In this document: positions 1 to 7,507 of the stretch, piece after piece
Layout: every line of letters begins with the position of its first letter
Position numbering within the stretch: position 1 is the first letter of the stretch
Origin: an uncultured Prevotella sp.
Lineage (GTDB): Bacteria > Bacteroidota > Bacteroidia > Bacteroidales > Bacteroidaceae
Direction of reading: 5' to 3'
NCBI GenBank assembly: GCA_900554695.1
Contig: USHV01000030.1
Coordinates: 1-34,196, forward strand
Length of the DNA: 34,196 bases
The notes under the pieces: generated by a model
The model's input: only the letters and a program-made list of their open reading frames with translations
What the model was told of the DNA's origin: nothing
The model's database searches: none
Translations under genes and position numbers: made by a program

Positions 1-14
1 TTTTATGTAATCTT

Positions 15-25
15 GTTCAAAGAAC
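15..25 (-). promoter_or_regulatory. boxA-like leader motif at the left edge
   Basis: Read on the minus strand this gives GTTCTTTGAAC, close to the boxA antitermination core found in leaders of Bacteroidetes rRNA operons. It lies about 45 nt downstream of the minus-strand promoter at 67-98 and just before the window ends. I infer that an rRNA operon, or another antiterminated transcript, may start beyond the left edge. No rRNA sequence is visible here. Confidence 0.35.
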
Positions 26-66
26 TCTTTCTTGTTGCTTCAGTACTTAGTTCCTAAAAGCGGATG

Positions 67-98
67 CAAAGGTATATACTTTTACCCAATGCTCCAAA
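67..98 (-). promoter_or_regulatory. Bacteroidetes-type promoter reading off the left edge
   Basis: On the minus strand the -33 element TTTG (95-98) is followed after 20 bp by TACCTTTG (67-74), matching the TAnnTTTG -7 consensus of the Bacteroidetes primary sigma factor. Transcription would run left, out of the window, through the boxA-like motif at 15-25. The stretch 99-341 between this promoter and the next one is AT-rich, and I see no gene in it. Confidence 0.6.
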
Positions 99-341
99 TG
101 TTTTCAGGAAAAAATTTAAAATTAATCAATATTTTAACAGTTGTTTACAATTAAACAGGCGATATTATGCCTTATACATTATTATATTATACGCGTAAAA
201 AGCGTAGAAAGAAATTTTATATAAAAAACCGACAAGACCATAACAGGACAAAAATACACCCCGGCGAACAGAAGATCACGACAAAACAGCGATTAAATAT
301 GAAAAACGCTGATTAATAAAACAAAAAAGTGTGGCATGCTA

Positions 342-373
342 TTTGTATTAAACAATAAAAAGATTTATATTTG
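342..373 (+). promoter_or_regulatory. promoter of the Bax inhibitor-1 family gene
   Basis: TTTG at 342-345 and TATATTTG at 366-373 are separated by 20 bp, a full match to the Bacteroidetes -33/-7 pattern. The leader to the ATG at 417 is about 40 nt. Confidence 0.75.
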
Positions 374-416
374 CGAGAAATAATCAAAAAACAAACAACA
401 ACAAAACAAAGAAAAA

Positions 417-1130
417 ATGGAAAAAGAGAAAATCTATTATTCATCACAAGACAGGGAGCTGTCATTATCGATGGCATTTCCTGCCCTAATGCGGAAAGTC
501 TATATATGGATGACGCTCGCCCTTGCAATCACCGGCATCACAGCCTATGGTGTGGCTACATCGCCGAACCTCATAATGGCAATAGCAACAAACAGCGCAC
601 TGATGTGGGGCATCATCATCGGTACTTTCGTACTTGTAATGGTAATAACCTCGGCCATCGACCGTCTGTCGCTGACCACAGCCACGCTGCTGTTCGCACT
701 ATACTCCGTGGCGAACGGTCTAATGCTGTCGTCGATATTCCTTGTATATACAATGTCGTCAATAGCGCAGGTGTTCTTCATCACGGCAGGCACGTTTGCC
801 ATAATGGCAGCCGTAGGCTACTTCACCAAGACCGACCTCACCTCGTTCGGCAAACTTCTGTTCATGGCTCTCATCGGACTGATAATCGCAACTCTTGTAA
901 ACATATTCATGAAGAGCGGAACAATGAGTCTGATTATCAGCTATGTAGGAGTTATTATATTTGTGGGACTGACTGCCTATGACTCACAAAAGATAAAGAA
1001 CATGCTCATGACGTGTGACGACGTGACAGCACAGAGCCAGAAACTCGCACTCCTCGGTTCTCTGACACTTTATCTTGACTTCCTCAACCTCTTCCTCTAT
1101 CTGCTCCGCATATTCGGAAGAAGAGACTAA
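417..1130 (+). CDS. Bax inhibitor-1/YccA family membrane protein
   Basis: This 237-residue protein is almost entirely hydrophobic after the first 25 residues, with about seven predicted membrane segments. It ends in the pattern typical of the BI-1/YccA (UPF0005) family: an 'AYDSQKIK' stretch near residue 185 followed by a final hydrophobic 'LGSLTLYLDFLNLFLYLL' segment. Family members act in the inner membrane. Some are pH-sensitive calcium leak channels, and E. coli YccA modulates the FtsH protease; which role applies here cannot be read from sequence. The ATG at 417 fits the promoter at 342-373 and gives the full family N-terminus. It is a single-gene unit closed by the terminator at 1236-1277, unrelated in function to the arginine genes downstream. 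Confidence 0.9.
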   Translation: MEKEKIYYSSQDRELSLSMAFPALMRKVYIWMTLALAITGITAYGVATSPNLIMAIATNSALMWGIIIGTFVLVMVITSAIDRLSLTTATLLFALYSVANGLMLSSIFLVYTMSSIAQVFFITAGTFAIMAAVGYFTKTDLTSFGKLLFMALIGLIIATLVNIFMKSGTMSLIISYVGVIIFVGLTAYDSQKIKNMLMTCDDVTAQSQKLALLGSLTLYLDFLNLFLYLLRIFGRRD

Positions 1131-1235
1131 CGGGAATGGCAATCACGACAGAACGACAAAACTTCAAATATGTTATAATGTACCGCTGATTATGTTATAA
1201 TATAGCATTAAAAACGGTACATATATAATAAGGTA

Positions 1236-1277
1236 AAAAACAGGCTGCATCTTTCATTCCGGATGCAGCCTGTTTTT
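1236..1277 (+). terminator. rho-independent terminator after the BI-1 gene
   Basis: A perfect 11-bp stem (1241-1251 with 1262-1272) has a 10-nt loop, an A-run before it and five T after it. The flanking A and T runs extend the pairing, so it could act on both strands. Confidence 0.85.
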
Positions 1278-1398
1278 GTTTTCATACGGAGCGTCACGCT
1301 AAACATCATTTTCTGAAACATTGCAGCATCCGCCCTCCGGACAGACAACACGAAAAGGAATTTGACGCGAGCCATATTGTTTCGCATCAAATAATAAA

Positions 1399-1466
1399 CC
1401 CCAATCGGTCATTAGACCGTATGTGGTTTTATCTGTTTTATGTATTCATGCGTTCAGCCGTGTTTT
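1399..1466 (+). repeat. dispersed intergenic repeat, module A (copy 1)
   Basis: This block contains a small hairpin (CGGTC-ATTA-GACCG) followed by about 45 nt of conserved sequence. A diverged copy occurs at 34033-34100 with the same hairpin arms. Both copies lie in non-coding DNA. The rest of 1278-1770 holds no gene I can support; short ORFs there look random. Confidence 0.6.
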
Positions 1467-1483
1467 TGTTTTCCATTGGTCTC

Positions 1484-1519
1484 TATTTTGTCAAAATTTA
1501 GTCAAGAAAAATTGTAAGT
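1484..1519 (+). repeat. dispersed intergenic repeat, module B (copy 1)
   Basis: These 36 nt are identical to 16852-16887. The module contains the short palindrome TTTTGtCAAAA. Here it directly follows module A; at the other site it stands alone. Confidence 0.75.
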
Positions 1520-1771
1520 TAGTCTTTAAGTTTTTTCATGAAAACGACGTAATCAGCCGTGAGAAAAGGTGCAGGAAAAGTGTAACGGTAATGAATTTAA
1601 AAGAATAAGACAAGTCCAAAAACCGGACTCGTATCCCGGACAAATGCCGGAATCAGACCATCCGCAAGCATTTGCCACCCGTAATTTTCCACATCTCAAC
1701 CTTCCGCGACAACCGGGTCGAAATTGCATACAGACATTGTCACACATCGTAATGATTTTCTCAAACTTGTA

Positions 1772-1850
1772 TATTTATGCATAAATAGCACGCAAAACTG
1801 CATAAATTTTCATTTTTATGCATATTTATTTGGTTATATATGCAAAAAAC
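1772..1850 (+). promoter_or_regulatory. putative ArgR operator array (ARG-box-like)
   Basis: Four TGCA cores flanked by A/T-rich arms are centred near 1779.5, 1800.5, 1820.5 and 1842.5. The first is a perfect 16-bp palindrome (1772-1787). Centre spacing is 20-22 bp, like the 21-bp spacing of paired ARG boxes bound by ArgR hexamers. The array overlaps the -33/-7 region of the argR promoter, which suggests that ArgR represses its own operon when arginine is present. The core sequence differs from the E. coli box, so the binding role is inferred. Confidence 0.5.
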
Positions 1851-1860
1851 TGTATATTTG
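1829..1860 (+). promoter_or_regulatory. promoter of the argR operon
   Basis: TTTG (1829-1832), 20 bp, then TATATTTG (1853-1860) gives a full consensus promoter. The argR ATG follows about 28 nt downstream. Two of the TGCA-centred operator-like sites fall on or between the promoter elements. Confidence 0.75.
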
Positions 1861-1888
1861 CCATCAAAAGTTGAATAAATATACAAAT

Positions 1889-2362
1889 ATGAAGATAAAG
1901 ACAAACCGAATAGAAGCCCTGAAGATGTTGATCTCGAGCAAAGAGCTCACCTGCCAGGAAGATGTCCTCAAAGCACTTCAGAAAGAAGGTTTCAAACTGA
2001 CTCAGGCCACCCTCAGCCGCGACATGAAACAACTGAAAATCGCCAAGGCCGCCAGCATGAACGGTAAGTATGTGTATGTACTGCCCAACGAGACGATGTA
2101 CCGACGCATACCGAATCCGCCCTCTCCTCTTGAAATGCTCAAGACTCCGGGTTGTCTGTCAATAAATTTCTCCGGCAACATGATTGTCATAAAAACCCGT
2201 CCGGGCTACGCCAGTTCGATTGCCTACAACATAGACAACAGCGACGTGGAAGAGATATTGGGCACGATAGCCGGCGACGACACCATATTCGTAGTAGCGA
2301 AAGAGGGCTCGTCGCGCGAACAGATAGTAGAGAGCCTCAACGAAATAATAGAAAACATCTGA
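1889..2362 (+). CDS. argR: arginine repressor ArgR
   Basis: This 157-residue protein has the usual ArgR length and layout. A winged-helix DNA-binding domain covers residues 1-70, with the family signature 'TQATLSRDMKQLKI' as recognition region. The C-terminal hexamerisation and arginine-binding domain covers about 80-157, including the 'GTIAGDDTIFVV' segment, where the GDD contacts arginine in known ArgR structures. The reading frame is open further upstream, but the ATG at 1889 fits both the family N-terminus and the promoter ending at 1860. It is the first gene of the arginine operon and probably controls that operon through the operator-like array at 1772-1850. Confidence 0.93.
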   Translation: MKIKTNRIEALKMLISSKELTCQEDVLKALQKEGFKLTQATLSRDMKQLKIAKAASMNGKYVYVLPNETMYRRIPNPPSPLEMLKTPGCLSINFSGNMIVIKTRPGYASSIAYNIDNSDVEEILGTIAGDDTIFVVAKEGSSREQIVESLNEIIENI

Positions 2363-2404
2363 AAAATATAAAACAAAACAGCAATAAAAATCCGACATAA
2401 GACA

Positions 2405-2995
2405 ATGGAAGAAATTAAGGTGATGGTAGCCGATGCCACCCACGAGAAATACATCGACACTATACTTGAAACAATAGAAAGCGCAGCCAAGGTGCGCGGC
2501 ACAGGTATCGCGAAACGTACACACGAGTATATACTGACCAAAATGAAAGAAGCCAAGGCTGTCATCGCTCTTGCCGGCGACCGTTTCGCCGGATTCAGCT
2601 ACATAGAGACATGGGGCAACAAACAGTATGTCACGACCTCTGGACTCATCGTGCATCCTGACTTCCGCGGACAGGGACTCGCAAAACGAATAAAGAACCT
2701 CACGTTCACCCTTGCCCGTACACGCTGGCCACACGCCAAGATATTCAGTCTTACGAGCGGCGCTGCGGTAATGGCCATGAACACTCAGCTGGGCTATCAC
2801 CCCGTGACATTCGCCGAACTCACCGACGACGAGGCGTTCTGGCGCGGATGCGAAGGCTGCATCAATGTTGACGTGCTCAAGCGTACAGGCCGCAAATACT
2901 GCATCTGCACCGGCATGCTCTACGATCCGGAGGAACACCTGCCCGCCAAACTGTCTGACGAGGTGCTCGAAAGAATAAAGAAACTCGGCAACTGA
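2405..2995 (+). CDS. GNAT acyltransferase, probable N-acyl-glutamate synthase
   Basis: This 196-residue protein has a GNAT fold. The acetyl-/acyl-CoA pyrophosphate loop 'HPDFRGQGLAKRI' lies at residues 84-96 (R88-G89-Q90-G91-L92-A93), preceded by the strand carrying 'VTTSGLIV'. It lies 42 bp after argR and 115 bp before argG, in the arginine operon. The operon contains argC and argD but no recognisable argA or argJ. From this position I infer that it catalyses the first step, acylation of glutamate with acetyl-CoA or succinyl-CoA. The C-terminal 60 residues are cysteine-rich ('CEGCINVD', 'RKYCICTGM'), which is unusual for a plain GNAT enzyme and may bind metal or form a dimer surface. Substrate and acyl donor are not proven by sequence. 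Confidence 0.75.
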   Translation: MEEIKVMVADATHEKYIDTILETIESAAKVRGTGIAKRTHEYILTKMKEAKAVIALAGDRFAGFSYIETWGNKQYVTTSGLIVHPDFRGQGLAKRIKNLTFTLARTRWPHAKIFSLTSGAAVMAMNTQLGYHPVTFAELTDDEAFWRGCEGCINVDVLKRTGRKYCICTGMLYDPEEHLPAKLSDEVLERIKKLGN

Positions 2996-3109
2996 CGCCA
3001 CGGCCGAAGCCGCCATGCTAAGCGCAAAAAGTCGCACCGTGCCAAGAGGCAGCCCAAGAACGTCAGCCATATAAACAAACAAGAAACATAACACAAAACT
3101 TTAGGAATA

Positions 3110-4303
3110 ATGAAAAAGGTAGTTGTTGCATTTTCAGGAGGTCTCGATACCTCATACACAGTTATGAAACTCGCCCAGGACGGATACGAAGTACATGCCG
3201 CCTGCGCCAACACCGGCGGCTTCAGCGACGAACAACTGAAGACCAACGAGGAGAACGCCTACAAGCTGGGCGCGAAGAAATATGTCACACTCGACGTGAC
3301 CCACGAATACTACGAGAAATCGCTCAAATACATGATCTACGGTAACGTGCTGCGCAACAACTGCTACCCTATTTCTGTTTCGTCCGAGCGTATATTCCAG
3401 GCCATCGCCATCGCACGCTATGCCAAGGAGATAGGGGCCGACGCAATAGCCCACGGCTCTACCGGAGCAGGCAACGACCAGATACGTTTCGACATGACAT
3501 TCCTCGTCATGGCGCCGGGTGTGGAGATAATAACGCTCACCCGCGACCAGGCCCTATCGCGTCTTGAGGAGGTGGACTACCTCAACTCGCACGGCTTCAA
3601 CGCCGACGTCGCCAAGCTGAAATACTCATACAACGTGGGCATCTGGGGCACAAGTATCTGCGGCGGCGAGCTGCTCGACTCCGCACAGGGACTGCCCGAG
3701 GAGGCATATCTCAAACACGTGACCCAGACCGAGGAGCAGCTGCTCAAGATAACATTCGAGAAAGGTGAAATAACCGCGGTCAACGGTGAGAAGTTCGACG
3801 ACAAGGTGAAGGCCATACAGAAGATTGAGGAGATAGGCGCTGCCTACGGCATAGGACGCGACTGCAACGTGGGCGACACAATCATCGGCATCAAGGGCCG
3901 TGTAGGTTTCGAGGCCGCCGCTCCGAAACTCATCATCGAAGCCCACCGCCTGCTCGAGAAATACACCCTCAGCAAGTGGCAGCAGTACTGGAAAGACCAG
4001 GTTGCCAACTGGTATGGAATGTTCCTTCACGAGAGTCAGTATCTTGAACCGGTAATGCCAGACATCGAGGCTATGCTCACATCCTCACAGCGCAACGTCA
4101 GCGGAACGGCCATACTCAAGCTGCGTCCGCTCAGCTTCGAGACCGTAGGAGTGGATTCGGTGAACGATCTGCTCAAGTCGAAGCTCGGCGAATACGGCGA
4201 GATGCAGCACGGCTGGACAGCCGAGGAAGCTAAAGGCTTCATCAAAGTGCTCAGCACTCCTCTGAGAGTTTATTACGGCATTCACCCCGACGAAGAAAGA
4301 TAA
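3110..4303 (+). CDS. argG: argininosuccinate synthase
   Basis: This 397-residue enzyme joins citrulline and aspartate using ATP to make argininosuccinate, the penultimate step of arginine synthesis. The N-terminal ATP pyrophosphatase loop 'SGGLDTS' is at residues 9-15. Further family blocks are visible, such as 'AHGSTGAGNDQIRFD', which contacts citrulline and aspartate. Length is normal for the family. It starts with ATG at 3110 in the typical 'MKKVVVAFSGGLDTS' context. It lies in the argR operon, followed by the PspC-domain gene after 11 bp. argH, needed for the next step, is not in the window. Confidence 0.96.
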   Translation: MKKVVVAFSGGLDTSYTVMKLAQDGYEVHAACANTGGFSDEQLKTNEENAYKLGAKKYVTLDVTHEYYEKSLKYMIYGNVLRNNCYPISVSSERIFQAIAIARYAKEIGADAIAHGSTGAGNDQIRFDMTFLVMAPGVEIITLTRDQALSRLEEVDYLNSHGFNADVAKLKYSYNVGIWGTSICGGELLDSAQGLPEEAYLKHVTQTEEQLLKITFEKGEITAVNGEKFDDKVKAIQKIEEIGAAYGIGRDCNVGDTIIGIKGRVGFEAAAPKLIIEAHRLLEKYTLSKWQQYWKDQVANWYGMFLHESQYLEPVMPDIEAMLTSSQRNVSGTAILKLRPLSFETVGVDSVNDLLKSKLGEYGEMQHGWTAEEAKGFIKVLSTPLRVYYGIHPDEER

Positions 4304-4314
4304 AAAATATATTC

Positions 4315-4515
4315 ATGGCCAGCAAAAGACTGTATTTGTCAGACACTGACAAGAAGATAGCAGGCGTATGCGGCGGACTTGCCGACTACTTCGACATCGA
4401 CGTCACCATCATACGCATCGTCTGGTTCGTCGCCGCGTTCTTCTACGGCACGGGCTTCATCCTTTATCTTGCCTTCTGGCTTATTGTTCCACGCGAAAGA
4501 AACATACACCCATGA
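4315..4515 (+). CDS. PspC-domain small membrane protein
   Basis: This 66-residue protein is essentially one PspC domain. The motif 'KKIAGVCGGLADYFDID' at residues 13-29 is followed by one or two hydrophobic segments (about 33-60), 'IIRIVWFVAAFFYGTGFILYL' and a terminal 'VPRE'. PspC proteins sit in the inner membrane and in enterobacteria take part in phage-shock envelope stress signalling; short stand-alone forms are common in Bacteroidetes with unknown role. It is placed inside the arginine operon, 11 bp after argG, and its stop overlaps the argC start (ATGA), so it is translationally coupled to argC. Why an envelope-stress type domain is embedded here is not clear. Confidence 0.88.
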   Translation: MASKRLYLSDTDKKIAGVCGGLADYFDIDVTIIRIVWFVAAFFYGTGFILYLAFWLIVPRERNIHP

Positions 4516-5477
4516 AAATAGGAATATTAGGTGCCGCCGGCTACACAGCCGGCGAACTTCTGCGGTTGTTCATCAATCATCCGCAGGCAGAGATAGTGTT
4601 TGCCAACAGCGAGAGCAACGCCGGCAATCTCGTAACCGACGTTCACGGCGGCCTCATGGGCGAGACCGACATGCGCTTCACCTCAGACATGCCTTTCGAC
4701 GATGTCGATGTGGTGTTCTTCTGCTTCGGTCACGGCAAGAGCGAGGCGTTCCTCAAGGAGCACACCATACCTTCAGACGTGAAGATAATAGACCTTGCGC
4801 AGGACTTCCGACTCAAGGCTCCGGGCAACGACTATGTTTACGGTCTGCCCGAAATAAACAAGAGTCTCATAGCCAAGGCCATGCACGTGGCCAATCCGGG
4901 ATGTTTCGCCACATGCATACAGCTCGCTCTGCTGCCCGCGGCATCAATGGGACTGCTCAAATCAGACGTCTCGGTGAATGCCATAACCGGCAGCACAGGA
5001 GCAGGACAGAAGCCATCGGCCACCACACACTTCTCGTGGCGTGTCGACAACATGAGCATTTACAAGCCCTTCCAGCATCAGCACGTACCCGAGATAAGAC
5101 AGAGTCTGACACAGGTACAGGGTTCGCTGCCGTGCGAAATCGACTTCATACCCTATCGCGGTAACTTCGCCCGCGGCATATTCGCCACCTCTGTCGTGAA
5201 GACCGACGCGCCTATCGACGACATCGTGGCTGCATACAAGGAGTTCTACAAGGACGCTCCGTTCACCCACTATTGCGACAAGGCCATCGACATGAAGCAG
5301 GTTGTCAACACCAACAAGTGTCTCGTGCACTGCGACAAGTTCGGCAACAAACTGCTCATAACGTCCTGCATAGACAATCTTCTGAAGGGTGCCGTGGGAC
5401 AGGCTGTACAGAATATGAACATCATGTTCGGACTCGACGAGCGTTGCGGTCTGACGCTCAAAGCATCGGCATTCTAA
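4512..5477 (+). CDS. argC: N-acyl-gamma-glutamyl-phosphate reductase
   Basis: This 321-residue protein reduces N-acetyl- or N-succinyl-glutamyl phosphate to the semialdehyde with NADPH. The N-terminal Rossmann motif 'GILGAAGYTAGEL' (residues 4-16) and the catalytic cysteine in 'NPGCFATC' (Cys131) are intact. The frame is open further upstream, but the ATG at 4512 gives the standard 'MKIGILGAAGYTAGEL' start and a 4-base ATGA overlap with the PspC gene, indicating coupled translation. It is followed by a tiny membrane-protein gene and then argD. Given ArgF' at 15168, the true substrate may be the succinylated form. Confidence 0.95.
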   Translation: MKIGILGAAGYTAGELLRLFINHPQAEIVFANSESNAGNLVTDVHGGLMGETDMRFTSDMPFDDVDVVFFCFGHGKSEAFLKEHTIPSDVKIIDLAQDFRLKAPGNDYVYGLPEINKSLIAKAMHVANPGCFATCIQLALLPAASMGLLKSDVSVNAITGSTGAGQKPSATTHFSWRVDNMSIYKPFQHQHVPEIRQSLTQVQGSLPCEIDFIPYRGNFARGIFATSVVKTDAPIDDIVAAYKEFYKDAPFTHYCDKAIDMKQVVNTNKCLVHCDKFGNKLLITSCIDNLLKGAVGQAVQNMNIMFGLDERCGLTLKASAF

Positions 5478-5488
5478 AACACGACGAC

Positions 5489-5587
5489 ATGGCAAAGTTC
5501 GATAAAGACCTTTTCGTAAATTCATTCATCGTAGGCGCACTCATCGCGGGTGTGCTCTACATCATTATCACAACATTAAACAAATAA
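5489..5587 (+). CDS. 32-residue single-span membrane protein in the arg operon
   Basis: The 32-codon ORF beginning ATG GCA AAG TTC encodes a charged N-terminus (MAKFDKDLF), one hydrophobic span of about 17 residues (SFIVGALIAGVLYIIITTL) and a short polar end (NK). It fits exactly between argC (11 bp upstream) and argD (1 bp downstream), leaving almost no non-coding DNA. That placement is the main reason to believe it is translated. I do not recognise a family. The inside-negative/positive charge balance is weak, so topology is uncertain. It could interact with the PspC-domain protein two genes upstream, but that is a guess. Confidence 0.6.
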   Translation: MAKFDKDLFVNSFIVGALIAGVLYIIITTLNK

Positions 5588-5588
5588 G

Positions 5589-6722
5589 ATGAAACTGTTC
5601 GACGTCTATCCATTATTCGACATAAACATAGTAAAAGGCCGCGGATGCACCGTCTGGGACGACAAAGGTCAGGACTATCTCGACCTCTACGGCGGTCACG
5701 CGGTGATAAGCATCGGCCACTGCCATCCTCATTACGTCGAGGCTCTCAAGAGTCAGCTCGACCGTCTGGGCTTCTACTCCAACTCCGTTGTCAACACCTT
5801 GCAGCAGCAGCTCGCCGCACGTCTGGGCAAAGCGTGCGGTTACGACGACTATCAGCTGTTTCTGATCAACAGCGGAGCCGAGGCCAACGAGAACGCCATG
5901 AAGCTGGCTTCGTTCCACACCGGCCGTAAACGCATACTTTCGGCGCAGAAAGCATTCCACGGCCGTACGTCGCTGGCAGTGGAAGCCACCGACAATCCTA
6001 AAATCATCGCTCCCGTAAATGCCAACGGGCACGTGACTTATCTGCCACTCAACGACCTTGAGCCGTGGGAGGCTGAGCTGGCAAATGGCGATGTGGCGGC
6101 AGTCATACTGGAGTGCATACAGGGTGTGGGCGGCATACGTCTCGCCACAGCCGAGTTTGCCCAAGGTCTGCAGGCAGCGTGCCGCAAATACGGAACGGTG
6201 CTCATCTGCGACGAGATACAGTGCGGCTACGGACGCAGCGGCAAGTTCTTCGCCCATCAGTGGCTCGGCATACGCCCCGACCTCATCACCGTAGCCAAAG
6301 GCATTGCCAACGGTTTCCCGATGGGTGCGGTGCTCATATCGCCTGAGTTTGTACCTGCATACGGACAGCTCGGCACCACCTTCGGAGGCAACCACCTGGC
6401 ATGCGCCGCAGCACTGGCCGTGCTCGACGTAATGGAGAACGAACATCTCGTGGATAATGCCTGCAAAGTGGGCGATTATCTTCTCGAGAAGCTCAACGAC
6501 TTGAAAGCCACACAGCCACACATAACCGACGTGCGCGGACGCGGACTCATGATAGGTATCGAGCTCGACATTCCGCACAAGGACGTGCGCTCACGGCTCA
6601 TCTACGACGAGCACTGCTTCACCGGCTGTGCCTCGACCAACATCCTGCGTCTGCTTCCGCCGCTTTGCCTCACCACAGCAGAGGCTGACTCATTCATCGA
6701 AAAACTGAAACGCTCATTATGA
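5589..6722 (+). CDS. argD: N-acyl-ornithine aminotransferase (class III)
   Basis: This 377-residue PLP enzyme moves an amino group from glutamate to N-acyl-glutamate semialdehyde, giving N-acyl-ornithine. Class-III landmarks are intact: 'INSGAEANENA' (residues 93-103) for phosphate binding, 'ICDEIQCGYGR' (206-216) with Asp208 contacting the pyridine nitrogen, and the Schiff-base lysine in 'VAKGIANGFPMG' (Lys237). Length is slightly short of the usual 395-405. It starts 1 bp after the small membrane-protein gene, and its stop overlaps the proC start by 4 bases (ATGA). Acetyl- versus succinyl-ornithine preference cannot be read directly; the ArgF' enzyme suggests succinyl. Confidence 0.94.
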   Translation: MKLFDVYPLFDINIVKGRGCTVWDDKGQDYLDLYGGHAVISIGHCHPHYVEALKSQLDRLGFYSNSVVNTLQQQLAARLGKACGYDDYQLFLINSGAEANENAMKLASFHTGRKRILSAQKAFHGRTSLAVEATDNPKIIAPVNANGHVTYLPLNDLEPWEAELANGDVAAVILECIQGVGGIRLATAEFAQGLQAACRKYGTVLICDEIQCGYGRSGKFFAHQWLGIRPDLITVAKGIANGFPMGAVLISPEFVPAYGQLGTTFGGNHLACAAALAVLDVMENEHLVDNACKVGDYLLEKLNDLKATQPHITDVRGRGLMIGIELDIPHKDVRSRLIYDEHCFTGCASTNILRLLPPLCLTTAEADSFIEKLKRSL

Positions 6723-7507
6723 AGATTGCCATAATAGGAGTCGGCGCAATGGGAGGCGCCATAGCCGAGGGACTGATCCGCAGCGGAAAAGTAAATCCGG
6801 GTGACATCATAGCCGCCAATCCTCACACCGACAAGCTGCGCAATTTGGCTGACGCCGGAGCAGTGGTGACGTCCGACAACAAGGCGGCTGCCGCAGCGGC
6901 CGATGTAGTGATAGTTGCCGTGAAGCCGTGGCTTGCCGAAGAAGTGATGAAAGACATAAAGACCGTCATGGACTACCGCCGCCAGATGCTTGTCTCGGTG
7001 GTGGCCGGCGTGTCGGCCGCACAGATCGGAGAGTGGATGGAGAAGGACGGCGTGCGCCCAAGACTCTTCCTTGTAATACCCAACACCGCGGCGGCAGTAT
7101 GCGAGTCGATGACATTCGTCGCGCCCTTCAATGCCTCGGATGAGGACACGACCATCATAAAAGAACTGTTCGACACCATCGGCTCCACCATCATAACCGA
7201 CGAGCGTCACCTCGCGGCGGGCATGATACTTGCTTCATGCGGCACAGCCTTCGCCATGCGCTACATACGTGCTTCGGTGGAAGGCGGGGTGGAACTTGGA
7301 TTCCGTGCGGCTGAAGCCACACACATAGTGGCGCAGACTGTGAAAGGCGCCGCCCGGCTGCTTATGACGGACGGCGGACACCCGGAGGCGGAGATAGACA
7401 AGGTGACTACCGCCGGAGGAATAACAATAAAAGGACTCAACGCCATGGAGCAGGCAGGATTCACCGGAGCTGTGATACAAGGACTGAAAGTGGCGGCAGG
7501 AAAATGA
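6719..7507 (+). CDS. proC: pyrroline-5-carboxylate reductase
   Basis: This 262-residue enzyme reduces pyrroline-5-carboxylate to proline. The NAD(P)H Rossmann motif 'GVGAMGGAIAEGL' is at residues 7-19, the conserved 'VAVKPW' strand lies near residue 66, and the C-terminal 'ASCGTAFAMRYI...KGAARLL' and 'VTTAGGITIKGLNAMEQAGF' blocks form the dimer and active site. It is the last gene of the arg operon and overlaps argD by 4 bases, tying proline and arginine synthesis together. Its last 69 bases and the downstream hairpin are duplicated at 8757-8938. The functional copy is this one, because it is full length and its hairpin pairs perfectly. Confidence 0.95.
   Translation: MKIAIIGVGAMGGAIAEGLIRSGKVNPGDIIAANPHTDKLRNLADAGAVVTSDNKAAAAAADVVIVAVKPWLAEEVMKDIKTVMDYRRQMLVSVVAGVSAAQIGEWMEKDGVRPRLFLVIPNTAAAVCESMTFVAPFNASDEDTTIIKELFDTIGSTIITDERHLAAGMILASCGTAFAMRYIRASVEGGVELGFRAAEATHIVAQTVKGAARLLMTDGGHPEAEIDKVTTAGGITIKGLNAMEQAGFTGAVIQGLKVAAGK

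Noticed and set aside
371..982. 203-codon plus-strand ORF overlapping the BI-1 gene
   Set aside because: It is a shadow in another frame of the membrane protein at 417-1130, with a His/Arg/Asn-rich composition and no family resemblance.
1423..1784. Short ORFs between the BI-1 terminator and argR
   Set aside because: They overlap repeat modules and the operator region and show no start context or coding character.
2159..3094. 311-codon minus-strand ORF opposite argR and the GNAT gene
   Set aside because: It is antisense to two well-supported genes, with Tyr/Val/Cys-rich shadow composition, no domain and no promoter.
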